Below, piece by piece: positions 28,958-36,969 of a stretch of 64,000 nucleotides of DNA (within the stretch, counting starts at the first letter, position 1; each line of letters opens with the position of its first letter). Made by a program: the position numbers and the translations under genes. The stretch covers positions 61,209 through 125,208 of the forward strand of contig NZ_JAADJV010000002.1 of assembly GCF_011684115.1 (NCBI RefSeq), in the 5' to 3' direction. The notes below the pieces were generated by a model. That model saw only the letters and a list, made by a program, of their open reading frames with translations, was not told the origin of the DNA and searched no databases. Source of the stretch: Rahnella aceris (GTDB lineage: Bacteria; Pseudomonadota; Gammaproteobacteria; Enterobacterales; Enterobacteriaceae).

Positions 28958-30388
28958 TTAATAAGCACCGTCTTTTCTAAGCACAACACTTACTGTTTTA
29001 AATAAGATGGCAATGTCATTCCACATCGACCAGTTTTTTACATACCAGGCGTCAAGATAGACGCGAGTTTCGTAATCCACATCACTGCGACCACTCACCT
29101 GCCATAATCCGGTCATTCCCGGTTTGCTCAGCAAGTAATAATCTACCTCATCACTGTAACGCTCCAGTTCAGCGTTAATAATAGGCCTCGGACCAACAAG
29201 GCTCATCTCTCCTTTTAATACATTAAATAACTGCGGCAATTCATCCATGCTGGTTTTACGCAATAAATGTCCGATACGCGTAATACGTGGATCGTTTTTC
29301 AGCTTAAATGTCTCATCCCACTCAGCGCGTGCTTCGGGGTTATTTGCCAGCAATTCCTCAAGCACTTCCTTGGAATTGATTACCATTGAGCGGAATTTAA
29401 GACATTTGAAAGGACGGCCGCCTTTACCAATACGCTCATGACCATAAATTGCCGGGCCGCCATCTTTCCTCACTTTGAAGCTGATATACAGCAGCAGCGG
29501 AGACAATATGGCAATAATCCCCAGTGAAGCCACAATATCGAAAGCACGTTTCAGGAAGCGTGATGACCATTTCGCCAGGTTCTGATGAACACGTAAGATC
29601 ATCACTTCGTGACTGAAAATAAACGACATATCCGTACTGTCGAGCGGCATGCCGCGCAGGGTCGGGATCACTGAGACATAACGGTAACCGTGGATCATAA
29701 ACACCCGCAGCCAGTAGTTACGGATATCGCTCTGGTGTGCTTCCACGGCGACAATAAACTGGGTTTTCTTATCGCACGGGGTTAATAACCACAGGTCATC
29801 GCAGAATATGATCGGAATGCCATCAATGCTGTCCCCCGGCTTGTCAGTCAGTTCGCTGGAAATAAATCCGGTGACGTTCAGCCCGAGATTCTTTTCGCTT
29901 TGAATCGCTTTGTAAGCCTCGTGAGCATTTTTACCGGTACCAATAATAATGGCATCGCGTTGCCAGATACCCAGAACCGTTAATACACGCTTAGTCATCA
30001 TGCGGGCACAAGGTACAAATATCAGCACCAACAACCAGGTGAGGATCCACATATAGCGGGAAAAATTCCACTCCGCGAAAGCCATCACCGCGATCTCAAT
30101 AACGGCAAAAATGACCAGCGTGCGTAAAATTTCTTTCAGTTCAAACCAGAAGGTTTTGCGGTAGTAATAATGCCGCAAGCGCATGGAGAACCAGCCAACA
30201 CAACAAAATGCCAGCGTCCAGTGTAATAAGACCAGGGCAGTAACATGTTGAGCGGGAATATAGTCATCAAACTCTTTGAGCATAAAGCTCAGTAATATTT
30301 TAGCGACATAAATCGACAGGGTAAAACTGACGAAATCCGAAAGAGCAAGAAACAGGCTTGAGTAAAAATTTCTGGTGAGAAATGTCAT
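28958..30388 (-). CDS. wbaP: Undecaprenyl-phosphate galactose phosphotransferase WbaP
   Basis: 476 residues, the same length as Salmonella WbaP and closely similar from memory, including the RLRHYYYRKTFWFELKEI region and the C-terminal VVLRKDGAY. It has four N-terminal helices, a nucleotide-binding-like middle domain and the polyprenyl-P phosphotransferase core (KRAFDIV, KFRSMV, SMDELPQLFNVLKGEMSLVGPRP). It transfers Gal-1-P from UDP-Gal to undecaprenyl phosphate and so starts the repeat unit. The RBS (GAGGGAAAT) is good. It stands between yjbH and wza. Confidence 0.9.
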   Translation of the reverse strand: MTFLTRNFYSSLFLALSDFVSFTLSIYVAKILLSFMLKEFDDYIPAQHVTALVLLHWTLAFCCVGWFSMRLRHYYYRKTFWFELKEILRTLVIFAVIEIAVMAFAEWNFSRYMWILTWLLVLIFVPCARMMTKRVLTVLGIWQRDAIIIGTGKNAHEAYKAIQSEKNLGLNVTGFISSELTDKPGDSIDGIPIIFCDDLWLLTPCDKKTQFIVAVEAHQSDIRNYWLRVFMIHGYRYVSVIPTLRGMPLDSTDMSFIFSHEVMILRVHQNLAKWSSRFLKRAFDIVASLGIIAILSPLLLYISFKVRKDGGPAIYGHERIGKGGRPFKCLKFRSMVINSKEVLEELLANNPEARAEWDETFKLKNDPRITRIGHLLRKTSMDELPQLFNVLKGEMSLVGPRPIINAELERYSDEVDYYLLSKPGMTGLWQVSGRSDVDYETRVYLDAWYVKNWSMWNDIAILFKTVSVVLRKDGAY

Positions 30389-30524
30389 ATTTCCCTCACA
30401 ACAAGTATCAAAAAATAATTATTACCTGAGAGCATCAGGTTAATAGGCTTATAATAATGGACTTCATTAACGGTCTCCTGACATGCTGACATATCAGAAA
30501 AATAATAAATAAGTCATTTTGTAG

Positions 30525-30549
30525 GTGCCTGACTGTTGCAGTCAGGCAC
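30525..30549 (-). terminator. Strong hairpin after yjbH
   Basis: A perfect 11-bp stem with a 3-nt loop (GTGCCTGACTG / CAGTCAGGCAC) lies 10 nt after the yjbH stop in the 170-nt gap before wbaP. It lacks a U-run, so it is better read as an mRNA-stabilising or pausing hairpin that could set different levels for yjbEFGH and the downstream genes. Confidence 0.6.
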
Positions 30550-30558
30550 AACCTTTCA

Positions 30559-32652
30559 TTAAGGCAACTGCGGCGTATCTCTGTCTGAAGTAATACCGTA
30601 CAAGCCGTACTGTCTGCCCAGCATCTGGCCACCATCACGCGTCAGTGGTGTCCAGCTGACGGTTGGTGTACTGCGTGTCGGTTTGACCGTCAGCAAGTCC
30701 AGCGGAACAGAGATGTAGAAGCCTTTAGTAAAGGAGCCTTCACCGTATTCCTGTTTAGAGACATTCGTCAGCGTCGCATAGGCTCCCACGGTGACACCGC
30801 TGTCAAAGCGTTTGGAGAGATCCAACGTGCCGCCTTTGTCTTTAGCCAGATATTGCCCGACACTCATTTTCACCAGCACATCATCCATAAATGCCGGCCG
30901 CCAGTAGGCTGTCAGGTTGCCGGTAGCGGCTTTGTAATCGGTAAAACGCATCATGTCGTCCCAGTCGCGCTGTTTGACATAGTTAGCATCAATACCCAGT
31001 GCCCAGTCAGAATCCAGTGGCCGGTAGAGCACTTCGCCCCCGACGCCGCCGTACATCATCTCCAGATAACCGCCATAAAGCTGTCCGTAGAAACCGTTGC
31101 CCAGATAACGGAAGTAGTTGGCTTGCAGGTTATTCACATAGACATCGTTCTGAACGTATTCACGGATATGCGTTCGTACGCGTGGCAGAGAAGAGTCATT
31201 ACTGACGCCGTCATAGCGGAACTTATCGTAGTTATTGGCAACGTTGCCAAACACGCCGCCATCGACAAGCAGGTGATCTGTCAGCCAGTAGTTGGCATCC
31301 GCCAGCACCCCGATCTGATACATATAAAAGTTTTCAGGGCCGCCGACAGATTGTCTTAATACCGGCGACAGGCTGTAATTAAACCGGTCCTTGCCGATAA
31401 AGAATCCCTGACCAACATCCGTGACCGGTTCAATCCGTTGCTGGTTCAGGGACTGTTCCTGCCCCAGCGGATAACCCTGTTGCTGCTGACGCAGGCTCGC
31501 CACGCGGGTACGTGTGGTGACCATCGGCATACCAAAGCGGTTTTGGGTAACATCCAGGGTGTCGACATTCTCCGGCAGATTATTCAGCATGATGAGATTG
31601 GCACGCTCTACGCCTTTGGACGTATTGCGATATTTATCCTGCTGACCCGTAACGTTGAGGGTGTCGTCACGGATGTCGATACGCGGTTCGCTAAACCCGG
31701 CATTGCCTTTCAGCTGAGCCAGTTGCCCGGTCGCGACGCTGTAATTAACCATTCCCGCACTTTGCGGCTGCGGCTGATAGGCAGGAACCGGATCATCAAT
31801 CTGATGAGGAACCCAATCGTTCATGTTACTGCGCAGGGTAAACCCGAACATAAAGGTATTGCCACGCTCGTAGCTGGCGTTGACATCCATCCAGCTTGCC
31901 AGGCGATAAACAGCACCGAAGTTAAACTTACTGTTCTGTTTTAGTGCCCCGGCGAAATCATCGCGGTAATTATTCCCATCGTATTCCATCTTCAGGCGCA
32001 ACGGCTGCCAGGGGGTCTGATACTCCACGCCGCCGAATACCCCCGCAGGGCCGCGGAACATATCATTGAGTGAAATATCGCCGGTGGAATGGCTTTGCGC
32101 GCGGGTACAATATTTATCGCTGGCTTTGCAGAAAGGGTTCGTGATATTGCCGCTGTTGCCGATATAACCCCAGCCTATCCCCAGCGTGAAATCTAGCGGT
32201 CCGGCCGCTTTGCTGGCGACCAGATATTCACTGTCAAACAACCCCGTGCCGCCGATATCGCGCTTGCCCAACGCAACCTGCGGAAGATAGTAGCCCTCTT
32301 CCCACAGTCTTAATTTCACATCGAAAGACTTGTCTTTATAGGTTTGATTGCCGCTGAAGTTTGGATCACTACTGTAAAGCCGGTCACGCACGTCGGTATA
32401 ACGCAACGTGGTCTCCAGCCAGGGAAACAACGCCATCGAGACCGAATAAAAACGGTAGGCATCATTATCGCGGTAGTTGGCACTGAACTCCCCTTCTTTC
32501 GGAACCCGCGCCGTCGGTGTTTGTAAAAGTCCCGCGCCACCGAAATCGGACTGTGAAGGGCCAAGGGGTTCATCATACGTTTGCGCCCGGACGGAATTAG
32601 CGTAAACCACGGACACAGCAAGCAGGCTGAGAAGATATTTTGGTTTCATCAT
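30559..32652 (-). CDS. yjbH: Outer-membrane beta-barrel protein YjbH (GfcD family)
   Basis: 697 residues (E. coli YjbH 698) with a Sec signal peptide ([17 protein letters not shown]) and the YjbH/GfcD family pattern: [21 protein letters not shown] at the start, alternating amphipathic strands of a large beta barrel, and [16 protein letters not shown] at the end. It is probably part of the outer-membrane apparatus for polysaccharide secretion. Its start overlaps the yjbG stop by 4 nt. In group 4 capsule loci the homologue gfcD likewise precedes the wza-like gfcE gene. Confidence 0.9.
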   Translation of the reverse strand: MMKPKYLLSLLAVSVVYANSVRAQTYDEPLGPSQSDFGGAGLLQTPTARVPKEGEFSANYRDNDAYRFYSVSMALFPWLETTLRYTDVRDRLYSSDPNFSGNQTYKDKSFDVKLRLWEEGYYLPQVALGKRDIGGTGLFDSEYLVASKAAGPLDFTLGIGWGYIGNSGNITNPFCKASDKYCTRAQSHSTGDISLNDMFRGPAGVFGGVEYQTPWQPLRLKMEYDGNNYRDDFAGALKQNSKFNFGAVYRLASWMDVNASYERGNTFMFGFTLRSNMNDWVPHQIDDPVPAYQPQPQSAGMVNYSVATGQLAQLKGNAGFSEPRIDIRDDTLNVTGQQDKYRNTSKGVERANLIMLNNLPENVDTLDVTQNRFGMPMVTTRTRVASLRQQQQGYPLGQEQSLNQQRIEPVTDVGQGFFIGKDRFNYSLSPVLRQSVGGPENFYMYQIGVLADANYWLTDHLLVDGGVFGNVANNYDKFRYDGVSNDSSLPRVRTHIREYVQNDVYVNNLQANYFRYLGNGFYGQLYGGYLEMMYGGVGGEVLYRPLDSDWALGIDANYVKQRDWDDMMRFTDYKAATGNLTAYWRPAFMDDVLVKMSVGQYLAKDKGGTLDLSKRFDSGVTVGAYATLTNVSKQEYGEGSFTKGFYISVPLDLLTVKPTRSTPTVSWTPLTRDGGQMLGRQYGLYGITSDRDTPQLP

Positions 32653-33392
32653 TCAGGGATCCGGTGCGCCAAAACAGAGACGATGTGCTGATTAAGGTTT
32701 TTAAACTGGCGCGGCAGCGTCCAGTCAGAAAAACCGACCCAAATGATACTGCCCGGCTGGGCTTCAGCGTGGCGATAATTCCAGTACGCGACCGGCGCGC
32801 CCCGGATGGTTCCATTGGGATCAATCACCACGGCTTCATTCAGATTGGCACCAGAAAGAAATTGATGGTCTGCGAGATATTCACGAATCGTACGACCTGC
32901 AACCCACGGCTGTTTTCCCGCACCACTCACCGCACCCAGCAACAACACGCTGTTGGGACGCGTTGCGGTATAGACGCGATAATCCCCCTGTAACTGGCGG
33001 TTAGCGGCATTGTTGTTGAGGATCAAATCCGCATCCATCGGGGTAAACTGACGACCGGTAACCTGCAACCCCTGCAACTGCTGAATGACACGGTTAATGG
33101 TCTGCTGCGTATCGCCACTCTCCGTGGCACGCCAGGCCTTGAGCTGGTTCTGCATGGACAGATACTGTTGCTGCGCCTCAGGCGTAGCGGCAGGCACAGC
33201 AATCACGGTGCCGGGCGACCAGGATTGGCGGATCAGATCGGACTCCGCCATCATCTGGCGCATATCTTTAATATGGCTGAGTACCTGGGCAGGCTGCCCC
33301 TGAGAAGCGCTGGTGTAAACGGCCACGTTGCCCTCGGAAAATGCCATCCCCGGCAAGGCGCTAAAAATGAATAAAAGCGTTTTTATTTTCAT
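32649..33392 (-). CDS. yjbG: Periplasmic protein YjbG (GfcC family)
   Basis: 247 residues (E. coli YjbG 245) with a Sec signal peptide ending at about residue 19 (SALPGMAFS). It is a GfcC-like periplasmic protein with ubiquitin-like beta-grasp domains; GfcC resembles the soluble parts of Wza. It is coupled to yjbF upstream and yjbH downstream by 4-nt ATGA overlaps. Role in polymer export is inferred from the family. Confidence 0.88.
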   Translation of the reverse strand: MKIKTLLFIFSALPGMAFSEGNVAVYTSASQGQPAQVLSHIKDMRQMMAESDLIRQSWSPGTVIAVPAATPEAQQQYLSMQNQLKAWRATESGDTQQTINRVIQQLQGLQVTGRQFTPMDADLILNNNAANRQLQGDYRVYTATRPNSVLLLGAVSGAGKQPWVAGRTIREYLADHQFLSGANLNEAVVIDPNGTIRGAPVAYWNYRHAEAQPGSIIWVGFSDWTLPRQFKNLNQHIVSVLAHRIPE

Positions 33393-34045
33393 GCTGGTGG
33401 GATCCCCGCATTGGCAGGTTTGAGCAATGTCATACTCACCGGCATATCTGCTCCCAACCTCTGATTGCTCTTGAGCACCAATCCGCTGTGCGGATCTACC
33501 CAGAAAGTGTTTTGCCAGCGGTCACCCGTGGCCTCAAGCGTCACATCCTCGCGCCACACCTGACAGGCGACGACTCTCCCGGGAAGTGTCAGGGTTTCGT
33601 CGTCCTGACGGCTGAAACGGGATGTTACAACGGATGACAATGGCTGCCGGTTCTCCGTCCAGCGCATCAGACGTGTCCAGCCCGCCCCTTCACGCAAATT
33701 TGCTGCATGCAACAGCGGGTCTTGTTGCAGATTGGTGACTTCCAGCAGATCCCCTTGCGAATAACCGGCCGACCGGACCAGGCGACCATTTTGGGTAATA
33801 AATACGACCTGGTCGCCGGTACTCCATTTTTCAAAGCCATCCTGGAGATAACCGACCACAAAGATTTGTGCAGATGTGGGCAGTTTTAGATAAATGCTGC
33901 CGTAAGGAATAGCGGCAATTCTTTGGGGTGGTACCACAACATCCTGTGTCCCTTTAACGGCAACTTTAAAAGTATCAACCAGACTGTTTTGCGAGGGGGT
34001 ACATGCTTGTAACAAGAGGCAAAGGAACAATAAGGAATAGCGCAC
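33389..34045 (-). CDS. yjbF: Lipoprotein YjbF (GfcB family)
   Basis: 218 residues (E. coli YjbF 212) with a lipoprotein signal (SLLFLCLLLQAC, lipobox LLQAC). It belongs to the YjbF/GfcB family of outer-membrane-anchored lipoproteins found only in exopolysaccharide operons. It overlaps yjbG by 4 nt and follows yjbE by 74 nt. Confidence 0.88.
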   Translation of the reverse strand: MRYSLLFLCLLLQACTPSQNSLVDTFKVAVKGTQDVVVPPQRIAAIPYGSIYLKLPTSAQIFVVGYLQDGFEKWSTGDQVVFITQNGRLVRSAGYSQGDLLEVTNLQQDPLLHAANLREGAGWTRLMRWTENRQPLSSVVTSRFSRQDDETLTLPGRVVACQVWREDVTLEATGDRWQNTFWVDPHSGLVLKSNQRLGADMPVSMTLLKPANAGIPPA

Positions 34046-34119
34046 AAGTGATTCCCTATATCATTATTATCATGTGGGAAAATAACCACACGGATGTGTG
34101 GTTATAATTAAGTGAATTA

Positions 34120-34335
34120 TTAGCGTGAGGTTGTGGTGGTAGTTGAGGTATTGGTGTTGCTGTTACCATCACTATCATCGTTACCTACAGCAATCAGACC
34201 AGCGGCTAATATTGCGCCGCTGGTACCGACCACTGCCGCCACTGTTGCCCCTGAGCTGAGTTCAGCAGCAGATGTTGTCTGCGAATATAGCGGCAGCAGC
34301 ATCAGGGCAATAACAGAAAACATGAGTTTTCTCAT
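34120..34335 (-). CDS. yjbE: Small exported protein YjbE (GfcA family)
   Basis: 71 residues with a Sec signal peptide (MLLPLYSQTTSAA), a glycine/alanine-rich membrane-like segment (VAAVVGTSGAILAAGLIAVG) and a low-complexity Asn/Ser/Thr tail ending in repeated Thr. It matches the YjbE/GfcA type (E. coli 80 residues). It is the first gene of the operon, with a strong Shine-Dalgarno (GAGGAG). A 5' leader of over 110 nt contains the ops/JUMPstart element. Confidence 0.85.
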   Translation of the reverse strand: MRKLMFSVIALMLLPLYSQTTSAAELSSGATVAAVVGTSGAILAAGLIAVGNDDSDGNSNTNTSTTTTTSR

Positions 34336-34445
34336 AATTACTCCTCTTCAATTGACAAACGAATTGTTCACCCAATAACCAATGGGCCCTTTGAGTATAT
34401 CAATAGAAAATAATTATTGTACAATTTAAGACCGGTATATATTTT

Positions 34446-34484
34446 AGCTATGCTACCGCCCCTGGTTTACGGCCACCAATTTGC
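34446..34484 (-). promoter_or_regulatory. JUMPstart element with ops (RfaH recruitment site)
   Basis: On the minus strand AACCAGGGGCGGTAGC contains ops GGCGGTAGC (34452-34460) preceded by a JUMPstart-like stretch (GGTGGCCGTAAACCAG). In enterobacteria RfaH binds polymerase paused at ops and suppresses termination in long LPS and capsule operons. It lies ~117 nt before the yjbE start, in the leader of the whole leftward operon. Confidence 0.88.
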
Positions 34485-34610
34485 CAAACGATAATTCCGG
34501 TAATAATTCGCACAGGTTCCCCTCGCCAAAAATAAGTCAGGCGATAGGTTCCAGTACATTTAAAACAACCACAGCAATTAGCTATTCGTGCTTATTACAG
34601 CGTTATTTTA

Positions 34611-34634
34611 AAAGTCATTTTTTCAAAAAAATGA
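34611..34634 (-). terminator. Terminator overlapping the EAL gene stop
   Basis: The inverted repeat AGTCATTTTTT / AAAAAAATGACT spans the stop codon of the EAL-domain gene and is followed by TTTT on the minus strand. It would separate that gene from the exopolysaccharide operon promoter just downstream. Confidence 0.65.
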
Positions 34635-35309
34635 CTGTATTAATTCATCCTGACTATAAGGCAGCCATAACGCACCTTGCATAGCAAGAATATCACTGCC
34701 GCTTAAGTACTCAATATGCTGCGAATTCTCGACACCATTGATAATAATGCCACGGCAATAGGGCCTGAGATGGGCGATCACTTTTCTTAGAGATTGAGTT
34801 CCCTGGTGTTGCCAAAAAAAGGTCTTACTGATTTTTATATATTCAAACTTTTCGCTCATCACCAGCGTAAGACTGGTGTTACCTGCGCCAAAATTATCCA
34901 GCCATAAAGGGCAGCATGCAGCTAAAGACTGAAGCACAGGACGTTCCTGCCCGGCATTGAATTCGTGAAAATCCTCACTCACCTCCAGTCTTATATATTT
35001 GTGCTGCTGTAAAACCTTTTGTATCGCCTGATTGCTGGCAATATGCACCGCAATCTCATAGTCAATATTGATCGACAATAAAAAGCCGTTAGCGATAAAG
35101 ATACTTTCATTCACACACGCTGTGGTGACCTGCTCAAAGAAGTCCTTCACCTTCTCTTCAGCAGAAAGAGGTAATGCGTAATCCTCTGAATACTCGTTGC
35201 TTTCCTTTGTATTCTTTTTCTTAACCAGCTCAAAACCAAGTATCACTCCCGAGACGGACACAATGGGTTCATACAGGAAGCCAGGATGACTTCTTTTGAG
35301 TGATCGCAT
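34623..35309 (-). CDS. Degenerate EAL-domain protein (YdiV-like size)
   Basis: A short single-domain EAL protein (228 residues from the ATG at 35309, which has an AGGGG Shine-Dalgarno; the frame is open to 35360). Signature positions are partly lost: EAL reads ELV, the DDFG metal-binding pair reads DNFG, and the final QG-hydrophobic motif is altered, while NID, LEVSE and the active-site Lys (IKISK) remain. It probably has little or no c-di-GMP phosphodiesterase activity and may act through protein contacts, as YdiV does on FlhD. It lies between a LuxR-type regulator and the promoter of the exopolysaccharide operon, so a role in its control is plausible. Confidence 0.8.
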   Translation of the reverse strand: MRSLKRSHPGFLYEPIVSVSGVILGFELVKKKNTKESNEYSEDYALPLSAEEKVKDFFEQVTTACVNESIFIANGFLLSINIDYEIAVHIASNQAIQKVLQQHKYIRLEVSEDFHEFNAGQERPVLQSLAACCPLWLDNFGAGNTSLTLVMSEKFEYIKISKTFFWQHQGTQSLRKVIAHLRPYCRGIIINGVENSQHIEYLSGSDILAMQGALWLPYSQDELIQSFF

Positions 35310-35383
35310 TTCATACCCCTGAAAAAATAGCAACGTCTGGCGCGTACCTGCACTGTGCAAGGTCAGCTTAAAAAATATTTTTG

Positions 35384-35980
35384 TTATCTGACAATTCTGT
35401 TACCCACGGCGTGTTTGTGCAAAAAGAACAAAGCTGAACTGCTGCTGGCATCAACGCCTATTTTTCTTAATGAGTTGCATTTATGAACACTAATCGTTTT
35501 AACACTGAGCTTTAAAATATTTGAAATGCTGGTGACAGACAGACCAGACATCATCATCACCAAAACTTTTTCTTCCATTTTGGTAATATTATAATTGAAT
35601 TCTTCCTTGTTAATTGCACTGCCCAGAAGTTGTATGAATTGCTCGACCGCTCTCTCGAAATCTGCCAGACCACTCTTCTTCTTAAGGAATTTAAACTCCT
35701 TTTTCAGTAAAAGTTCGAGCATTAACATATCAACCGATGAAGACACAATCAAAATTCTCTCCGGGTCCAATATATTCAGATTTTCTCTTAAAAACTCATA
35801 ACACCTGTGGAAGCCACCGCCTGAAGGATCGATGATCAAGTAATCTTTCGCAAACAAGTTCATCCCTTCGTTCTGGTCAAATGGGATGACATTGTCTACG
35901 TAAGGCAGCTTCTTGGAGATTATTTCTTTCAACGCCAACTTAGTAAATTGGCACTCACTCCAGATTATTACCCGAGGCAT
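35384..35980 (-). CDS. LuxR-family transcriptional regulator (RcsA-like layout)
   Basis: 198 residues. The N-terminal ~120 residues resemble a degenerate receiver without the phospho-acceptor pattern. The C-terminal ~65 residues are a LuxR/FixJ HTH (EEKVLVMMMSGLSVTSISNILKLSVKTISVHKCNSLRKIG). Size and layout match RcsA (207 residues), which partners RcsB to activate capsule genes, but similarity is not close enough to call it rcsA. It sits 74 nt upstream of the EAL gene and just upstream of the exopolysaccharide operon. The ~1-kb AT-rich region upstream suggests complex, possibly H-NS-type, control. Confidence 0.78.
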   Translation of the reverse strand: MPRVIIWSECQFTKLALKEIISKKLPYVDNVIPFDQNEGMNLFAKDYLIIDPSGGGFHRCYEFLRENLNILDPERILIVSSSVDMLMLELLLKKEFKFLKKKSGLADFERAVEQFIQLLGSAINKEEFNYNITKMEEKVLVMMMSGLSVTSISNILKLSVKTISVHKCNSLRKIGVDASSSSALFFLHKHAVGNRIVR

Positions 35981-36844
35981 TGGGCCGCCTAATTATGTGG
36001 TTTTAAAAACGCTCAAATTCTGCCTCGTTAATCCGGGGAAGAATAAAGCACTCTCAGAAAGAGATAAGAAAAAAGAATGTTTAGATCCGCTCTAAATCAT
36101 ATTTAAAACTTTTCAGTATCTGTACGTAGAGTAATACGCAGCCGAAACTCTTCAAATCGTTTTTCTCGCTCATAATAACACCTAACAATAGGTTTGACCG
36201 ATCGATTTACACTTTCTTATCGTTAAATGCATGCCTGTTTTCTAGGCGCATTCTTACAGTTATTCCCAATTAATAATCAAAATGTGACGTATACGACGCT
36301 TTTAAGGTTAAGCGCCCCCAAAATCTAAGAACTATCTCAGTGGGAATCTCTCTCATTTAAACAACTCCACCAACGCACTTAATTATCTGAATTTTTGTTT
36401 TAAAACAGGATTTTTCACTTTTTTAAGTATGATTTCAGATTTAGCTTTTTACGAAAGCTAAACATTTGTATTTCATTATTGAGACATTTTCTGAAAAATC
36501 GCTCATAAAAACTAAACTATTGCTCTTTTATACACAGCTATGCATAGCGATTAACCTGCAAAGTAAACCATATTTTTACCAAGAATATTCCTAACAAAGG
36601 ACATAAGCAGCATTAAGTCTTTATTTTCAGTTAAATAATAATAATTATCTGATTTTTTATGATAGCAAATACCAAGATCATTCTTAAATGAATGCCTTTT
36701 TGGCGATTAATCCTTGTATGGAAAATAGGCTTTTTAACATTTACCAATCTACGGCTATCAGATAACTCGGATAAATATCAAAAAACCAGACTTTTCAATA
36801 TGATGAGTTTATAGACAATAATGTGAGACGTATGGTCAATAAAA

Positions 36845-36864
36845 AACCAGCCTTTCGGCTGGTT
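36845..36864 (-). terminator. Rho-independent terminator after P-type ATPase
   Basis: An 8-bp stem AACCAGCC / GGCTGGTT with a 4-nt loop, followed on the minus strand by TTTTTTATT. It lies about 105 nt past the ATPase stop. Confidence 0.85.
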
Positions 36865-36934
36865 GATGTTTTTTGTGCGGGCTACTGAAGCGCGGGAAGG
36901 TGAGCGGGTGAGTATTTTCTCTGCGGTAATATAC

Positions 36935-36965
36935 AGGCCCCTGAGAGGAAAATATCCCAGGGGCT
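36935..36965 (-). terminator. Second stem-loop next to ATPase stop
   Basis: The inverted repeat AGGCCCCTG / CAGGGGCT begins a few nt after the ATPase stop codon. It has no U-run; it may protect the mRNA 3' end. Confidence 0.5.
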
Positions 36966-36969
36966 TGCC

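Larger units (their letters stand above)
35981..36969. other. AT-rich intergenic desert
   Basis: About 990 nt without a credible gene. It is strongly AT-rich with many A/T tracts, has an upstream-regulator position for the LuxR gene on its left, and two stem-loops near the P-type ATPase gene on its right. Short ORFs here have no ribosome-binding sites. A small RNA cannot be excluded; I see no specific one. Confidence 0.6.

Noticed and set aside
35384..35980. Calling the LuxR-type regulator rcsA
   Set aside because: Only size, layout and context match; the sequence is too different from the RcsA I recall to assign the symbol.
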